Below, in pieces: positions 43,669-54,649 of a stretch of 64,000 nt of DNA (position 1 is its first letter; the number at the start of each line of letters is the position of its first letter). Both the position numbers and the translations under genes were made by a program. The stretch comes from Anthoceros angustus. Taxonomy: Eukaryota; Streptophyta; Anthocerotopsida; Anthocerotales; Anthocerotaceae. The notes below the pieces were generated by a model. The model saw only the letters and a list, made by a program, of their open reading frames with translations. It was not told the origin of the DNA and did no database searches. The DNA lies in assembly GCA_010909165.1 (NCBI GenBank), contig MU008209.1, positions 394,919 through 458,918 on the forward strand, given 5' to 3'.

Positions 43669-44587
43669 TGTCTCCGATAGACAATTGTGTGAGCTTCGTA
43701 ATCAAGGCGGGGTTGATTGGAGACATCCGTCAACAACAACCGATTGCACCGCCTCTCACAAGAGGGCTGTGGAGATCCTGGGTGGTCGAGAGCCGAGTGA
43801 CCAAGCTCCGATCCGGGTGATGGGTGCCACGCACTGGAAGGAGAGATTTCCAGTCCGGCGAGATGGTCAGTAAATTCTCGGTGTCGTCAAAGATTTTCCC
43901 GCCTTCTTTCCAACCTGCCTAACCAAATTGTGTTTAACTCTAAGAGAGGGGTCTGGGGCCTGTGGTAGGTAGGGGCCTGTGGTAGGGGCCCAGTGGCCTG
44001 TGAGGGTCCGTGGGCGAGAGAGGGATGGCGAGAGCAACTTGTGTGTGGTGGTGTCCGAGAGTTTAGGAAGGAAGAGGGAAGTGAGTCGACGGGAGGAGCC
44101 TAGGGAGGGTGAAGGTGAAAGTTTGGGGAGCGCGTAGGAGAGGGGTTGGGGTGAAGAGTGGAATGAAGCGAATCGGTGATGGAGTGAGGCGCCGCGTGAG
44201 TGGCCGAGGTAGGCGCCCCGTGAGTTTTGGGGTGGATACCCCGGAGGTGATCCGGAGTAGGTGCGAACTGAGACTATAACCCTTAGAATCACGCCAGAGG
44301 AGCCGGGTGTCAAGTAGTCAGCGCGGCTGCGTGGCCATGGGACCAACCGCAGCGGTGGTTGAGTGCCCATCCGCCGAGTCTCATTACTGCGGGTCGAACT
44401 TACCACGGTGGTGGGTCTTGGACGGTAGTAGGTTGCGGCTGGGTAGGAACTGTAGTAGGGCTAGAACCCATAGTTTTGGAACACCTTGACACAAAACCAT
44501 TCCCTTGGGATCGAATCCTAGGACTATAACGACATAGAGGATAAATGTGGCCTCCTTGTGTCTCCAGACGCAAAATACCATTCCACA
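43669..44587 (+). repeat. LTR of the element E family, without primer site
   Basis: The sequence matches the 5' LTR of E (56,914-57,906) in its start (TGTCTC..ATAGACAATT) and in its last 120 bases (CATAGTTTTGGAACACCTTGACAC ... CATTCCACA). The middle is poorly conserved. What follows 44,587 is not the primer site, so this is a solo LTR or a 3' LTR. Confidence 0.65.
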
Positions 44588-44599
44588 ACCCCTGCAATC

Positions 44600-44862
44600 C
44601 TTTTTTGCCATAGCTTCTTCTTAGAAACATATTGTAGGCAACAAGCTTTCCCTATAAGCACATTTGGCAAAGGTGGACATTTTTCGGCAGGAGCATCATT
44701 GATTGAAGAGGGGGAGGGGAGGCGGGAGGGATTTGAGGGGGCACATCCTCGCCAACTAGGTTGTGCTTCCCCTTTGGTAGACATATCCAGCATTTGCTTT
44801 ACAAATCTATGCATCCTAGGAGAAATGGCAAATTCAAGGCATAATCTCACATTCTCGGACAT
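44600..44862 (-). pseudogene. short unrecognised frame
   Basis: A minus-strand frame of about 85 codons (MSENVRLCLEFAISPRMHRF; VLIGKACCLQYVSKKKLW) has plausible composition. No family is recognised and no neighbour supports it. Confidence 0.2.
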
Positions 44863-45602
44863 GCCCTCTTTTCGTGCTAGAACGCTGCCTTGTGTAGGAT
44901 CCTAAGGCCCTCGTTTCAGCTTCATCCTCCAAGGATGAGGTCGATCAATGATCAATGTGAGTCTTCTTTTGAAAGTGCAGAGAGACGAGGTCTGTGGAGG
45001 CGGAGACTCTCCATTGGCAGCGGAACGCCGACTATGGGCATCTGCAGTAGGGCGCCCTCTTTACCTTTCTATTAGAGCGCCAAAGAAACGCCCATGAGCA
45101 TCCCTCGCCGCAAGGACGCCTGGCGCTAGGGAGGGCCTCGCACGGCTGAGCGAGCGGCCGCTGGGAGAGGGTGGCGGCGACTACGGCACGATGGCGCCCA
45201 CGTGTGCGCCTCCCGTAAGGCGTGATTAGTACTGGTTGCCATAGGCCGCATTGCCATTGCCATCGCCATCACACCGCAAGCCAAACAACAAATCCGTAAT
45301 CGCAAATCGCGAAAAGGAGGAAGGAGGGTATTACCTATTATCCTTTGTATTTTCCTTTTGAAAATTAGGCTATTATATTTTCTGAACTACTTTTAATTAG
45401 TTTTAATCCAACCTAATTACTTAAAGTTGGGTGATTAGTTCTCACCTCAGTTCTCCTTAAGTGGGAGTTATTTTAATGGTGATTATTATTTTCAGTTTTT
45501 ACTTAATGCTTTTAAAAGTTTAGTTAGGGACTAGTTTTGCTAGGCTAGTTTTCCTTGACCCTTTTTGGTCGAAAATCACCCCTAGTTCATAGTGAGTGGG
45601 AG
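44863..45602. other. no gene seen
   Basis: GC-rich up to about 45,290, then AT-rich with TTAGTTTTAATCC-like repeats up to the copia LTR. No coding frame or RNA gene is supported. Confidence 0.4.
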
Positions 45603-45814
45603 TGATAAAATAGCTTACTATTAGGGCACTCTTCACTAGGGCACCTAGGACTTAATAATTAATTTAGCCCTTAGGGCACTAGTTTTCTTCTAATAGTTAT
45701 TTAATTGGTTAGTTCTTACAACCACTTAACTTACAACAACCTTACCTACATAAAGGCATGTACTTTCTATTATAAATCAATGCTATTGCTTGAGCTTGTG
45801 TATGATTCTCATTA
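45603..45814 (+). repeat. copia 3' LTR (partner of 5,153-5,372)
   Basis: TGATAAAATAGCTTACTATT through TCTCATTA matches the 5' LTR over its whole length with small gaps (212 against 220 bp); the terminal CA has become TA. It is followed by GGGCT, close to the GGGCC before the 5' LTR. No primer site follows, as expected for a 3' LTR or a solo LTR. Confidence 0.75.
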
Positions 45815-46030
45815 GGGCTGGATGCGGCGCCCCTGGGTTCCCGCCTTTTGAGGCAAAGGGTGCGCGATGCCCCGGCCCCAAGAGCCGAGATCGAGGGTGC
45901 CATGCCGCGCCCATGGGGACCCCTTCATTTGGCCGGAACTCCTCCGGCCGACATCTTCCTGGATTCGAGATTGAAGACCGCAGCCACGCCGATATTGGTT
46001 TCCGTCATGTGCAGAATGTATGATATTGAG
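45815..46030 (+). other. intron remainder with hairpin-like GC-rich words
   Basis: GAGGGTGCCATGCCGCGCCC near 45,893-45,912 resembles the hairpins at 5,051-5,130. It lies right after the copia 3' LTR, as expected if both sides are one intron. Open frames here are GC-rich and unconvincing. Confidence 0.4.
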
Positions 46031-47100
46031 GTGCGAAAGTGCCCGAGAATTTTCAACAATTCATTTATGAGGTGAACACATGGAAGGGCTTAGAAGATGA
46101 GCAAAGACAACTAGTAGACCGAGACATAGAGGATGGACTCCTTCAATTCACTGCTCCACATTCGAGAAAAGGTGCGATATCGTACATGGAGAGATATCCT
46201 CGACATGTGTGAGGGTACGTGAGGAAGAGAAGGTACTTTTGTTTGTGATGGATGTACCTGGTTGAGAAAGGCTCAAAGGACCCCGCTTTGATGCTTGGGA
46301 AAATGTTTTTGCATGCCTTCCATGATTTAAATGTGATCGTGATGATAATCATGAATGGTGTTGAAGATGCCCATTTGGTGAGGGAGGCAATGCGAAGTGG
46401 TGCCAAAAGGGGGACTCATTTCGCTTTGTCCGGGACAAGATAAACGTAAACAATGACAAAGGTGGTTTCGACACTCCGCTGAGTATGTGACATGAGGATG
46501 GGGTTTGAGAAGACAAGTGACCGCAATGGGCATCATGTTACCGAATGCTTTGCATAACATTTAACAATGGAAGATTGGTGATTGGCCACAAACTGTGGTG
46601 AAGAAATTGTTATATCATTCACTCGACAAACTTGTTGTCCGCTCCTACCAAAGGCCTTTGGGGTTGATGATGAAGCTCATCAAGACATTCTCTAAGGAAG
46701 GCGATTGGATAGTAGATGCTTGTTCGTGAGTGGGACATCTTTGATGGCTACTTTGTTGTCCGCCGCCATTGTATTTCTATTGAGGCCGACAAGAGGTGTG
46801 TAATTCATTCCGCGAGTGCATGGATATGAAGTATTGCCGATGCGTAAGAGGAGCTCACCCATGAGCCACACCGCCGAGGAATATCTGGCGCCAAGGAGGT
46901 TTGCATGAGTGAAAAAGAAATTGGAAAGGCTCGACAGCCTCTTGTCGCTGTGGAGAATGAAAGAACATATTGGAGACCTTTTGGATGAGGGTATACACTT
47001 GATGCATGGCCTTCGCCTCAAAAGTTGATGGGATAGAGGAAGATGATGCAAAGGCAATGAAGGCGAGACACTTTCAAGACGCATGATAGTTGCCTTAGAA
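46031..47100 (+). pseudogene. amino-type DNA methyltransferase (N6-adenine/N4-cytosine class), C-terminal half of the ParB gene
   Basis: Read in shifting plus frames: VPENFQQFIYEVNTWKGLED and RKGAISYMERYPRHV; then VLLFVMDVPW with the DPPW-like catalytic motif IV as DVPW (46,239-46,263, one base missing); then FLHAFHDLNVIVMIIMNG; then LVVRSYQRPLGLMMKLIKTF leading to GDWIVDACS and a GxGTSLMA-type motif I (46,703-46,755), and RHCISIEADKRC (46,764 onward) with the acidic cofactor residue. Motif IV before motif I is the order of beta-type bacterial methylases. It would methylate an exocyclic amino group of A or C in DNA using S-adenosylmethionine. ParB-methylase fusions are known in phages and bacteria. 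Frames break at least four times. Confidence 0.65.
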
Positions 47101-48100
47101 ACATTACCGTCGTCTCGAGCGTTCTCTACGTGTGTAGCGTAATCCCAATCTCAACTTGCAAGTTGATCCGAACCAGACACATGTAATGCCCGAAACCTAG
47201 CAATCGCCACGGTTTGATTGTGTGTTTTTATGTACAAGGCCACCGGTATGCCGGCATCCTACTATGGTTTTAGGGTAATTACTTGATCGGTGCCCGGAAC
47301 GTTTTCAAGAAATGTTTATGTTTTCTCTTGCAAATATACCGATGGCGCGGGCCAAAAACACTAAACTATATTCTCTCGGTCCATGAAATGAAATAGTCGT
47401 ATCTTGTAAACTAGGCTTTACTGAGTCTTGCATGCATAGTGTCCAACAAGCCCGTCTGTCATGAGCCTAATCTGAGGGGACAAGAAATACGAACCCGGCG
47501 ATGTTTCGAACTGCATTCATTATTCGACGGAAAGAACATTATGGTTTTATTTAACTACTTATGAAAGGGTGAAAATAGTGTCCTCAAACCTTGGATTGAA
47601 TGTTAGGGACCAAGTTGGTCCAAGGCCCAAGGAGCGCATTGTTGGGAAGGACGTTAGACAAATCACTTCAAAGATGCCTCGCAACCAAGAGGGCTCGCTT
47701 TGAAGCCACCGACTTGGTGTCAAGGAGGATTGGCAAAGTTTGGATGACCTTGTGTTTGCCGTGATATGGGAAACATGCCAAAGATGACAGGGCCAAAAGA
47801 TTCCACGTATGGCTTTGGTTTTTCTTGTGGAGAAGATGCTAGGAAGGGTGTGGAAAGCCTATAAAATGGTCTCTAGGAAGGAAGGCCAACAAGCAAGCAA
47901 AGACTAGAAAGGTGGCCAGGAAGAAGGTAGGGAAGAAGGGGAGAACGGGGCAGCTAACCTGCACATGGTGAGCCCTGTGGCCCCGTGACTAGGTCACAGA
48001 GCCGAGGAAGCCAACACACCAAGCCCGAGGTTGCCGAGGATGTTCAGAGGCATTGGGCAAGCTAGAGAGGCCGAGGTGTAGTGATGCCTATTGTGGATGA
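47101..48100 (+). pseudogene. possible downstream part of the ParB-methylase gene
   Basis: Between 47,500 and 47,700 one frame reads TLWFYLTTYERVKIVSSNLG and DQVGPRPKERIVGKDVRQIT, with good composition, followed by a basic stretch near 47,880-47,950. A degenerate hairpin-like word (GGTATGCCGGCATCC near 47,246) lies before it, so an intron may precede. The link to the methylase is by position only. Confidence 0.3.
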
Positions 48101-48394
48101 TGCCGAGGTGCCAGCGTGGAGAAGGTCATCATCTTGTCCATGACGCCCGTGCTTTAAGCCATGGTTCGGGCCATGCTTTCATCATCAAAGGTAGATGTGG
48201 AGGCCTGTGGGATTGATGCAGTCGGGTGGGGAATGGTTGGGCATGCCGCATCCTTGATAGATTTGTTCATATTTGCATCGGGCTTGGCGTGACTTAATTG
48301 CTAATGTTCTATTCTCTTGTCCATTTTAGAGTTGTGCAGCACTGGGTTTTGCTGGAACCCTCGGGATCATGCTAATTTGGTGTAGTGGTTGTGA

Positions 48395-48613
48395 GTGTTG
48401 TGGGTTGTGGGTGATGCGGGCACATTGGTCGAGGCAGTCAAATTGGCTCGCTGCGATGAGTTTCATTTGTTTTTTCCATCGACATGTGTTGCGCTCGAGG
48501 TGTGCCTAAATGTTTGGATCCCTATTATAGGCACGCATCAGGCTAAGCGTCCGAATCGCTGGTTGCATGTGCTCGGGTCGCCTGTGCTGTATTTACCGAC
48601 GGATTTACCTTGA
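48395..48613 (+). pseudogene. short unrecognised frame
   Basis: A 72-codon frame (VEAVKLARCDEFHLFFPSTC; RWLHVLGSPVLYLPTDLP) has a plausible protein-like composition and lies after the methylase region. No family is recognised. Confidence 0.25.
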
Positions 48614-48739
48614 GTGTGTTATGCTTGCCTGCATGGATTTGCCTGTAGTATCACCGTGGTCTGGTCCCATATGGGCACTAATGTGGGGTCTCGACACCTG
48701 TAGATTCACATGGTCACAATGTGGATTCATCAATGCTTG

Positions 48740-49280
48740 ACCGCTCGACTTTTGCCCTACTAGAAATGGCAGCCCATGTATGTTAAGATTTGGACCCTCG
48801 GATGTAACACTTATGTTGCAATTTTGGGGTCATGTAACACTTTTGGGCCTCTTGTTACACTTTTAGCTTGGAAACCAAACTGAGCGTTTGTTGCAACCAT
48901 GTTGCAATGGTGTTGCAATTATGTTGAGATGAAGTGAGAGGTGCTTTTGTCCTCTCTCAAGATTGCAACAAGATTGTAACATATAAAGTGTTAAAAGTCT
49001 TGTAACACTTTTGGAGGCTTGGCACCGAACCTCCTCCCCATCTACCTTCCTCCTTTTACTATTATTACCCTATAATGGAATACCTAGTTTTACTTAGTAG
49101 TTCCCACTATACTGTATGAATATACATATACATAAATATATGTACAAATACATTCTTCAGAAATACACATATTGTTCATATGACATATACTATATGGTAA
49201 TGATATACGGTCATATTCTATTTTGTATAAAATAAGCATATACGTCACACTAACATACTTTGTACACGTCCACGATACGC
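48740..49280. repeat. TTGCAA/TGTAACACTTTT-rich repeat and AT-rich tract
   Basis: Words such as TTGTAACACTTTTGG and ATGTTGCAA recur from 48,790 to 49,010, with an AT-rich, TATACATA-type tract at 49,110-49,250. Related GTAACATAAAATTGCAACAA words occur at 51,160-51,385 in the opposite sense, so the two may be ends of one old element spanning 48.8-51.4 kb. Confidence 0.45.
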
Positions 49281-49640
49281 TTACCGCTTGTTCTTGAGCA
49301 CTCGGTGCCTTTTGTGCCTACGAGTTTGTGCTAACCCATGTTTGCTATGCGCTGGGGTTGTTTGGCCCAAGTCCTCCCTCCTTCTCTCTCCTAGACAACC
49401 GCCTCATGTCCGTTACGAGCCTTTTTGCCCCCGCCGACCATGGCTGCTGTTGGTTGCTCCATTCCTATCCTCCCTCTACCACCCACCTCTTCCCCTCCCT
49501 TGCGTTGTTTTCACTGTCCACACTCAACACATGTCTGTTACTTGCTGGTGACAGTACACTCGCCCTTCTTTGTGCTACAGGACCGGATCCGCCTCCAAAC
49601 ACGTCCCTCCTACTGCAATCGGCCTTGTCACTCCCTATCC
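49281..49640 (+). other. pyrimidine-rich stretch, no recognised gene
   Basis: Open in several frames because it is C- and T-rich. I see no domain or splice pattern and do not call a gene. Confidence 0.35.
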
Positions 49641-50170
49641 ACCAAGACCCCGCCTACTAGCATCGCCTTCTAATGTCACATCACGTTACGCGCATCAAAT
49701 AAAATTTTGAGGTAGGAAATCACAGCATGGAATGGGTCTTGGCCTCACCTTGCAGCTATACATGTACATGAGACCCCGCCATTCTTCCATCGCCTTCCCT
49801 AACTTCACATCATAGTCTGGTTACGCATCAGCTGAAAATTTGAGATAGGAAATAACAGCATGGAATGGGTCTTGGCCTGACCTTGCAACTACTTGCAGTT
49901 GTACATGTACACGAGACACCCCGCCATGCTACTATCGCCTTCTCTAACATCAAATCACACTAGCTTACGCACGCCTGAAAATTTGAGAGGAAATCATGAT
50001 TGGAACAGTGTCTTGGCCGACCTTGCAATGCTCGCAAGTACAAGATCCGCTAGAGACGTGATCCGCCCGCCACCATCCCTTCACCAACCTCATGTCACAC
50101 CGGTTACGCATCACCGAAAATTTGAGACTGGAAATCACAACATGGAACGGGTGTACTTGAAATCACGCAT
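49641..50170. repeat. tandem repeat, about four units of 130-155 bp
   Basis: Units run from CCCGCC..CATCGCCTTC through GAAAATTTGAG.TAGGAAATCACAGCATGGAATGGGTCTTGGCC to TTGCAAC..GTACATGTACA. Starts are near 49,646, 49,776, 49,918 and 50,067. Later units are more gapped. Confidence 0.8.
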
Positions 50171-50175
50171 GGAAT

Positions 50176-50450
50176 GGGCCTCCTCCTTCCCTCTCCCTCC
50201 TCCTCCTTCCCATCTCCCCTCCTCTTCCTTCCCTCTCCCCTCCTCTTGCTCCTCTTCTTTTCCATCTTCCCTCCTCCTCCTTATAATCTCCTCCTTCTTT
50301 CGCTCCTCCTCCTCCTTCCTCTCTCGCCCTCTCCTCCTCCTCCTCCTCTCCTCCTCCTCCTCCTCTACCTCATCCTCTCCCTTTTCCTCCTTGCCTCCTT
50401 CCTCCTCCTCCTCTCTCCTCCTCCTCCTCTCCCCTCCTCCTTGCCTCCGA
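50176..50450. repeat. polypyrimidine microsatellite (CTCCTC)n
   Basis: About 270 bases are almost only C and T, built from CTC and CCT units. Long Leu/Ser/Pro frames here are artefacts of composition. Such tracts can form triplexes. Confidence 0.9.
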
Positions 50451-50524
50451 ACGCAGAGTGAGCCTCGCACCACGAACTTAGACATAGGTAAATAATATTA
50501 TGTTTAGGTTACAAGTATATACAA

Positions 50525-50580
50525 GTATAAATATATATATATATATACATACATAAATATTTATATATATATATAGGAAT
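50525..50580. repeat. (TA)n microsatellite
   Basis: Runs of TATATATA occur twice, at about 50,528-50,546 and 50,561-50,574, separated by CATACATAAATATT. Confidence 0.85.
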
Positions 50581-50959
50581 ATACACAACAAGTGGGCGCA
50601 AACCGTATATATAGATAGACATATAAATAATCTAGAATCCTACTATACATAATCGTAAAACAAGAGTTTTCAATTGTGTATGGAGCTTAAAAACAAAACC
50701 AGATGTGGACACGGGTGCATTGAAGAGGGAAGGTAGATTATAAATGCATAGCTATGCAAAGGAGGCAAAAAGAGAATGACAACCACGGGGAGAGAGATAG
50801 AGTTCTTTGTTGTCATGTAGGAAAAGCAAGAGGGAAGAATAAAATAGTAGCGTGAGAGGGGAACACAATGTTGCAACACAAAGAGGGAAAAATTATAAAA
50901 TGGGTGTCATCTGGAGCATTAACTAGGAGTGTGAGGTGAAAGGAGAGACCAAAGGAGTT

Positions 50960-51385
50960 GTTAAGATGGTGAGAGAAGGTGGAGAAGAAAATCACAAACT
51001 TAACACCAAGCCAACAAACTTAATGCTAAGCTCTTAATGGTGAGGTGTAAGGTCAACAGACCACTTGCATGTTGTTAAGATGGTGAGAGAAGGTGGAGAA
51101 GAGTATCACAAACTTAACACCAAGCCAACTAACTTAATGAGTGTTCCAAATGGAAAGTGTTACATGAAATTGTAACAAAGGATAACATAAGCAGTTTGCA
51201 TAGTATATGTTTGAAATCATAAACAATGCTTGTGAGAGAGAGGTGTACTTAGGAGGGTGAGGTGATGAGGGAGAGTCGTTCTGTTATTATGATGGTGACA
51301 AAATGAGAAGGAATAGTGTCAAACTTAATACCAAGCCTACAGCTTGTTGCAATTTGGAAGTGTAACATAAAATTGCAACAACGAT
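50960..51385. repeat. short direct repeats (GATGGTGAGAGAAGGTGGAG units)
   Basis: The segment GATGGTGAGAGAAGGTGGAG..ATCACAAACTTAACACCAAGCC occurs at about 50,965 and 51,080, and a diverged third copy at about 51,290. Flanking words resemble those at 48.8-49.0 kb in inverse sense. Confidence 0.6.
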
Positions 51386-51672
51386 CGTAATGAGGCTTCC
51401 TTTTCTAGTAGGGTTGCTTGTGTGTGCTTGGGCATACGTCGTCCTGACCATTGTCCGTGAAGCCGGTGGTGGTGCCAATTCATGCCACCCATCACCGGCA
51501 TTGAAGCTAGTGGCAGCCCCATGCCACCCACGATCACCGGCATTGAAGCGGTGGTCGTGGCCACTCATAGCCCGTGACTAGTGGTAATGATCCGGGTGGT
51601 CACCTCCCATGAGTGCTTATAAGCTTGGTCACATGATCACACGATGTGTACCCCCGGTTTTAATTTTCCTTC

Positions 51673-51897
51673 ATGCTTCCGAGTGGATTTGCCAAATTGG
51701 GAGACGATGAGTGTGCGTACAAGGTTCAATCGCAATTGATATTGGAGCTTGCAATGTTATCTAATGAAGAAGCTTGTTTGACAACAAAGGCATTGGAGGA
51801 GCAATCCAAGTTGAGTAACATGAAGCTTGTGGCTGTCCTTATTTGTGCACAAGTTGATGGCGACCAAGCAAGGAACGAGTGTTTTCTCGCCACATGA
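51673..51897 (+). pseudogene. short unrecognised frame
   Basis: A 74-codon frame with helical character (SQLILELAMLSNEEACLTTK; LEEQSKLSNMKLVAVL). No family recognised; between 51,900 and 52,430 nothing further is supported. Confidence 0.2.
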
Positions 51898-52499
51898 CTT
51901 TCCGGCCTCTACATTGTTGTCTTGCTAGAGGTCTAACTGCAAGCTAATTTTGGGCCATAGGCAAAGGCCGCAGTGTTAGCAGTTAGAGCCTGTCCGCTAT
52001 TACAGAAGCTGCCCTCATAGCCAATAGGAAAAGCGAAGAGCTTGAAGTGATGTCGATCGCCAAGGAGGCGATGTTTTAAACGACACATGCAATGATGAAG
52101 ATGAAGGCTCAATTCCACAATGGATTCTAGCTCCTAGCCACTAATCAATGCCCTTGCAGTGCTACATACCATGCTTGTACCAGTGATTCTCATGTAATGA
52201 GGGTCTTCTTAAGTGCATTGCTTCCACGATGCTTGTTTGTTTCAATCGCTTGCACGCCTCCGTGTCTTGCCCTCTGTGGGATGCAACCTTGATGTGCACC
52301 CAAGATGGCCTTAAATCACGAGGGTGGCCTTTAATAAGTAACATGCCCAATGACTCGTGGCAAGTAGATGAAGAAGAGGACTGGACAGTGGATTACATTG
52401 AACTTGCCTGTGAATAGGAAGAACATGCTAGAGTCACTAGGTCAAATATAAACTGAATCTTGGACCCTTTTTGTTTCCTACTCCAACACCTACAACGTC

Positions 52500-53240
52500 A
52501 ACAACGTCCTGACCCTCTACAGCGTCAGGCAGGAGTTCAACGCCCTCAAAATGAAGGAGTCCGACATGGTGGCGGCACATACCTCAAGATTCCTAGCATG
52601 AGACACCGGTGCCTTGGCCGACCATGACCGACGACGCCTGCCCAATTGCGATGAGCTTACCACCCTCCTACGATCTTGTCACCCCCGATGTCGATGTCAA
52701 CACGGTGTCACCGGCTCCACCTCTTCTCTTCTGGAGGAGATTATCGGAGGCCTATCAACACGAGTGAGCCGCCTTACCTCGAAGCGGGTCCAAGCCCCAA
52801 GGCGATAAGGCGCTGCTTTCAGCCGGAAGGCGCAAGGGAAGCCAACACCTCAAGGGTGCTGACCTCTGCACCTCACGGACGGCAATCAACAAACGGCACT
52901 CCACCACCGCGGAATGCCGGAAGAAGAAAGCCGGGAGCCTCGGGCGGCCAGACGGCAAATGTGGCCGTCAAGGGCAAGACCGAGGACGGCAAGACGGTGA
53001 AGATTCTTACCGTTTGCTTGAGCACCCACCACAACAGGACTGGGGTGGTACAAATGACCGCCCACATCCGCAACGACGACACCCCTCTTCTCCCATTGGA
53101 CCGGTCCACTGAGGAGAGAGGTACTCGGCGACAAGCAAAACAAGTCAAGCCCCGCCATACTCGGCCAAGGGACTTGCGAGCTGCCCCTATCGATGGGACT
53201 ACACTAACCCTAGAGCCCTCAGGCTCTATGTGCTGATGGG
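52500..53240 (+). pseudogene. gag of copia G
   Basis: LTLYSVRQEFNALKMKESDMV (about 52,510-52,572) is the UBN2-type gag signature also seen in copia copy 1 (NLSMKESD). Further pieces run to 53,236, with a knuckle remnant ECRKKKAG near 52,915. Several shifts interrupt it. Confidence 0.6.
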
Positions 53241-53559
53241 GAAGAATCTCGTGTCTACCAATCACTGCATAGCCCATCGAAGTAACTTTTTCCCGCGACT
53301 CTTGTCGCTTTTACGGCCACCGACCAGGCCTCGGGCGCCATCCTCCAAGATGGTCTGATAGACTTATTGAGTAGCAAAACAAGGACCCTTGCTTACGCTG
53401 GACAATCATCAAGACTGCTGCCCTATGGCATGCCAGTCCACATCAACAAGCACAAGCTCATCTCCATGTCCTCAGGGCCTCTACCAAGAGCCACTCCTAG
53501 ATGCTTCCAACACCTCTCGTCGTGAATCTCATCGCCAGCGGAGTCTCCCTTCCGGCGGG

Positions 53560-54240
53560 GCGATCGGGCCGAGGCCGTCGGCCTTAGTTCATGCCGACAT
53601 ATCCGGAAGATCCATACTCCCTCGGCGGTGCTATATACTATCTCACCCTCACGACGACTTGAGATATATTCTTGGACCTTTCCAATGCATCGAAGAGTGA
53701 GACGTTCACACACTTCAAGGAGGCCCGTCAACGCCGGATAAAGCAAGACCACAGAGCGATAACGCAGAGTTTGTGAACCATGAGTTTGATGCCTTCCCGG
53801 AGCGAGGAATTGAGAGACAACTCACGGTACTACTCCACAGCAGGCAGAAGCGGAGCGCAAGAACCAGACTCCCGTCCATGACCAGGAGCATGCTGCTATG
53901 GTCCGGACTTCCACAAGGTTTCTGGGCGGAGGCGATTGTGGCGGCCACCTATATTCTGAACCGAGTGATCACAAGCTCAGTTCTTGGCCGCACCCCCTAT
54001 GAGGTATATTGGCGATGCAAGCCCAGCATTCAGCACCTACGGGTATTCGGCTCGCCAGCCTTTGCTCACATCCCTGCCTAGAAGCGACGCAAGTTGGATG
54101 ACAGGGCAAAGAAGCTTATCTTCGTGGGCTACAGTGAGAGCTCCAAGGCCTATAAGCTCTTCGACCCGGAGACGCACGACATCACCTTGGCGCGCACCGT
54201 CACCTTCTCGAGCCAGCCGGCCAGAGGGAGACGTCGGTCG
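53560..54240 (+). pseudogene. integrase of copia G
   Basis: ALVHADISG (53,585) marks the first catalytic Asp, SDNAEFVNHEFDAF (from about 53,755) the second. SMTRSMLLWSGLPQGFWAEAIVAATYILNRV and GRTPYEVYWRCKPSIQHLRVFGSPAFAHIPA complete the core. The DDRAKKLIFVGYSESSKAYKLFDPETHDI tail follows in another frame after a stop at 54,079. The Glu region (about 53,835) is damaged by gaps. Confidence 0.7.
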
Positions 54241-54649
54241 CGACCAGCGATACCGACAATGCAGCCCCACCAAGACGGTGACCTGCCACTTGAGAACCGG
54301 ACGACGGCCCACCCTCGAGGACAACGAGCCTATCGCCCACCGATACCAAGACCACAATGGTACCTACCCATTGCTCACTGTTGATGATGTCCGACGACCG
54401 GCCAGGATCTCGCCCCGCCGAGGAGCCGTGAGCTGTTGGTGACGATGAGCCTATGCCGGCCGCTCGGCACTCAATCCCGGCCCTCGTCGCGATTTCGACC
54501 GAGCCACCATCTCGGCGAGCCGCCTACCCATTGACGTGATGCCTTGACTCTCTATTCGGCCTTATCTCCTGCGGCTCTTGAGGAACCGACCACTCTTTCC
54601 CAAGCCCTAGACCCGAGTCCTCGAGTGGCGGATCGCTGAGGATGAGTAC

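Larger units (their letters stand above)
5153..45814 (+). mobile_element. Ty1/copia insertion in a host intron, filled by nested elements
   Basis: The 5' LTR starts at TG 5,153, preceded by GGGCC. A matching LTR ends at 45,814, followed by GGGCT, an imperfect 5-bp target duplication (4 of 5). Inside the pair lie shuffled copia copies, gypsy elements A and BC, element F copy 2 and older repeats. The host gene reads into the left border and resumes beyond the right border. I infer one copia insertion that became a nest for later insertions. Alternative: two independent LTR insertions that happen to flank the region. Confidence 0.5.

Noticed and set aside
45603-45814. An independent solo copia LTR at 45.6 kb instead of a partner of the 5' LTR
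   Set aside because: Not fully excluded, but the GGGCC/GGGCT flanks and the resumption of the host gene directly after it favour a pair.
46031-47100. RNA m6A methyltransferase (METTL3-like) instead of a DNA methylase
   Set aside because: The VDACSGxG motif I after DVPW together with the preceding YQRPLGLMMKLIKTF helix fits bacterial-type N6/N4 DNA methylases better, and the ParB-like domain supports a DNA role. A profile search would settle it.
49281-50495. Long Pro/Ser/Leu-rich and Glu/Arg-rich open frames on both strands
   Set aside because: They lie in a C+T-rich tract with CTC/CCT repeats; open frames follow from composition and show no domain or conserved start.
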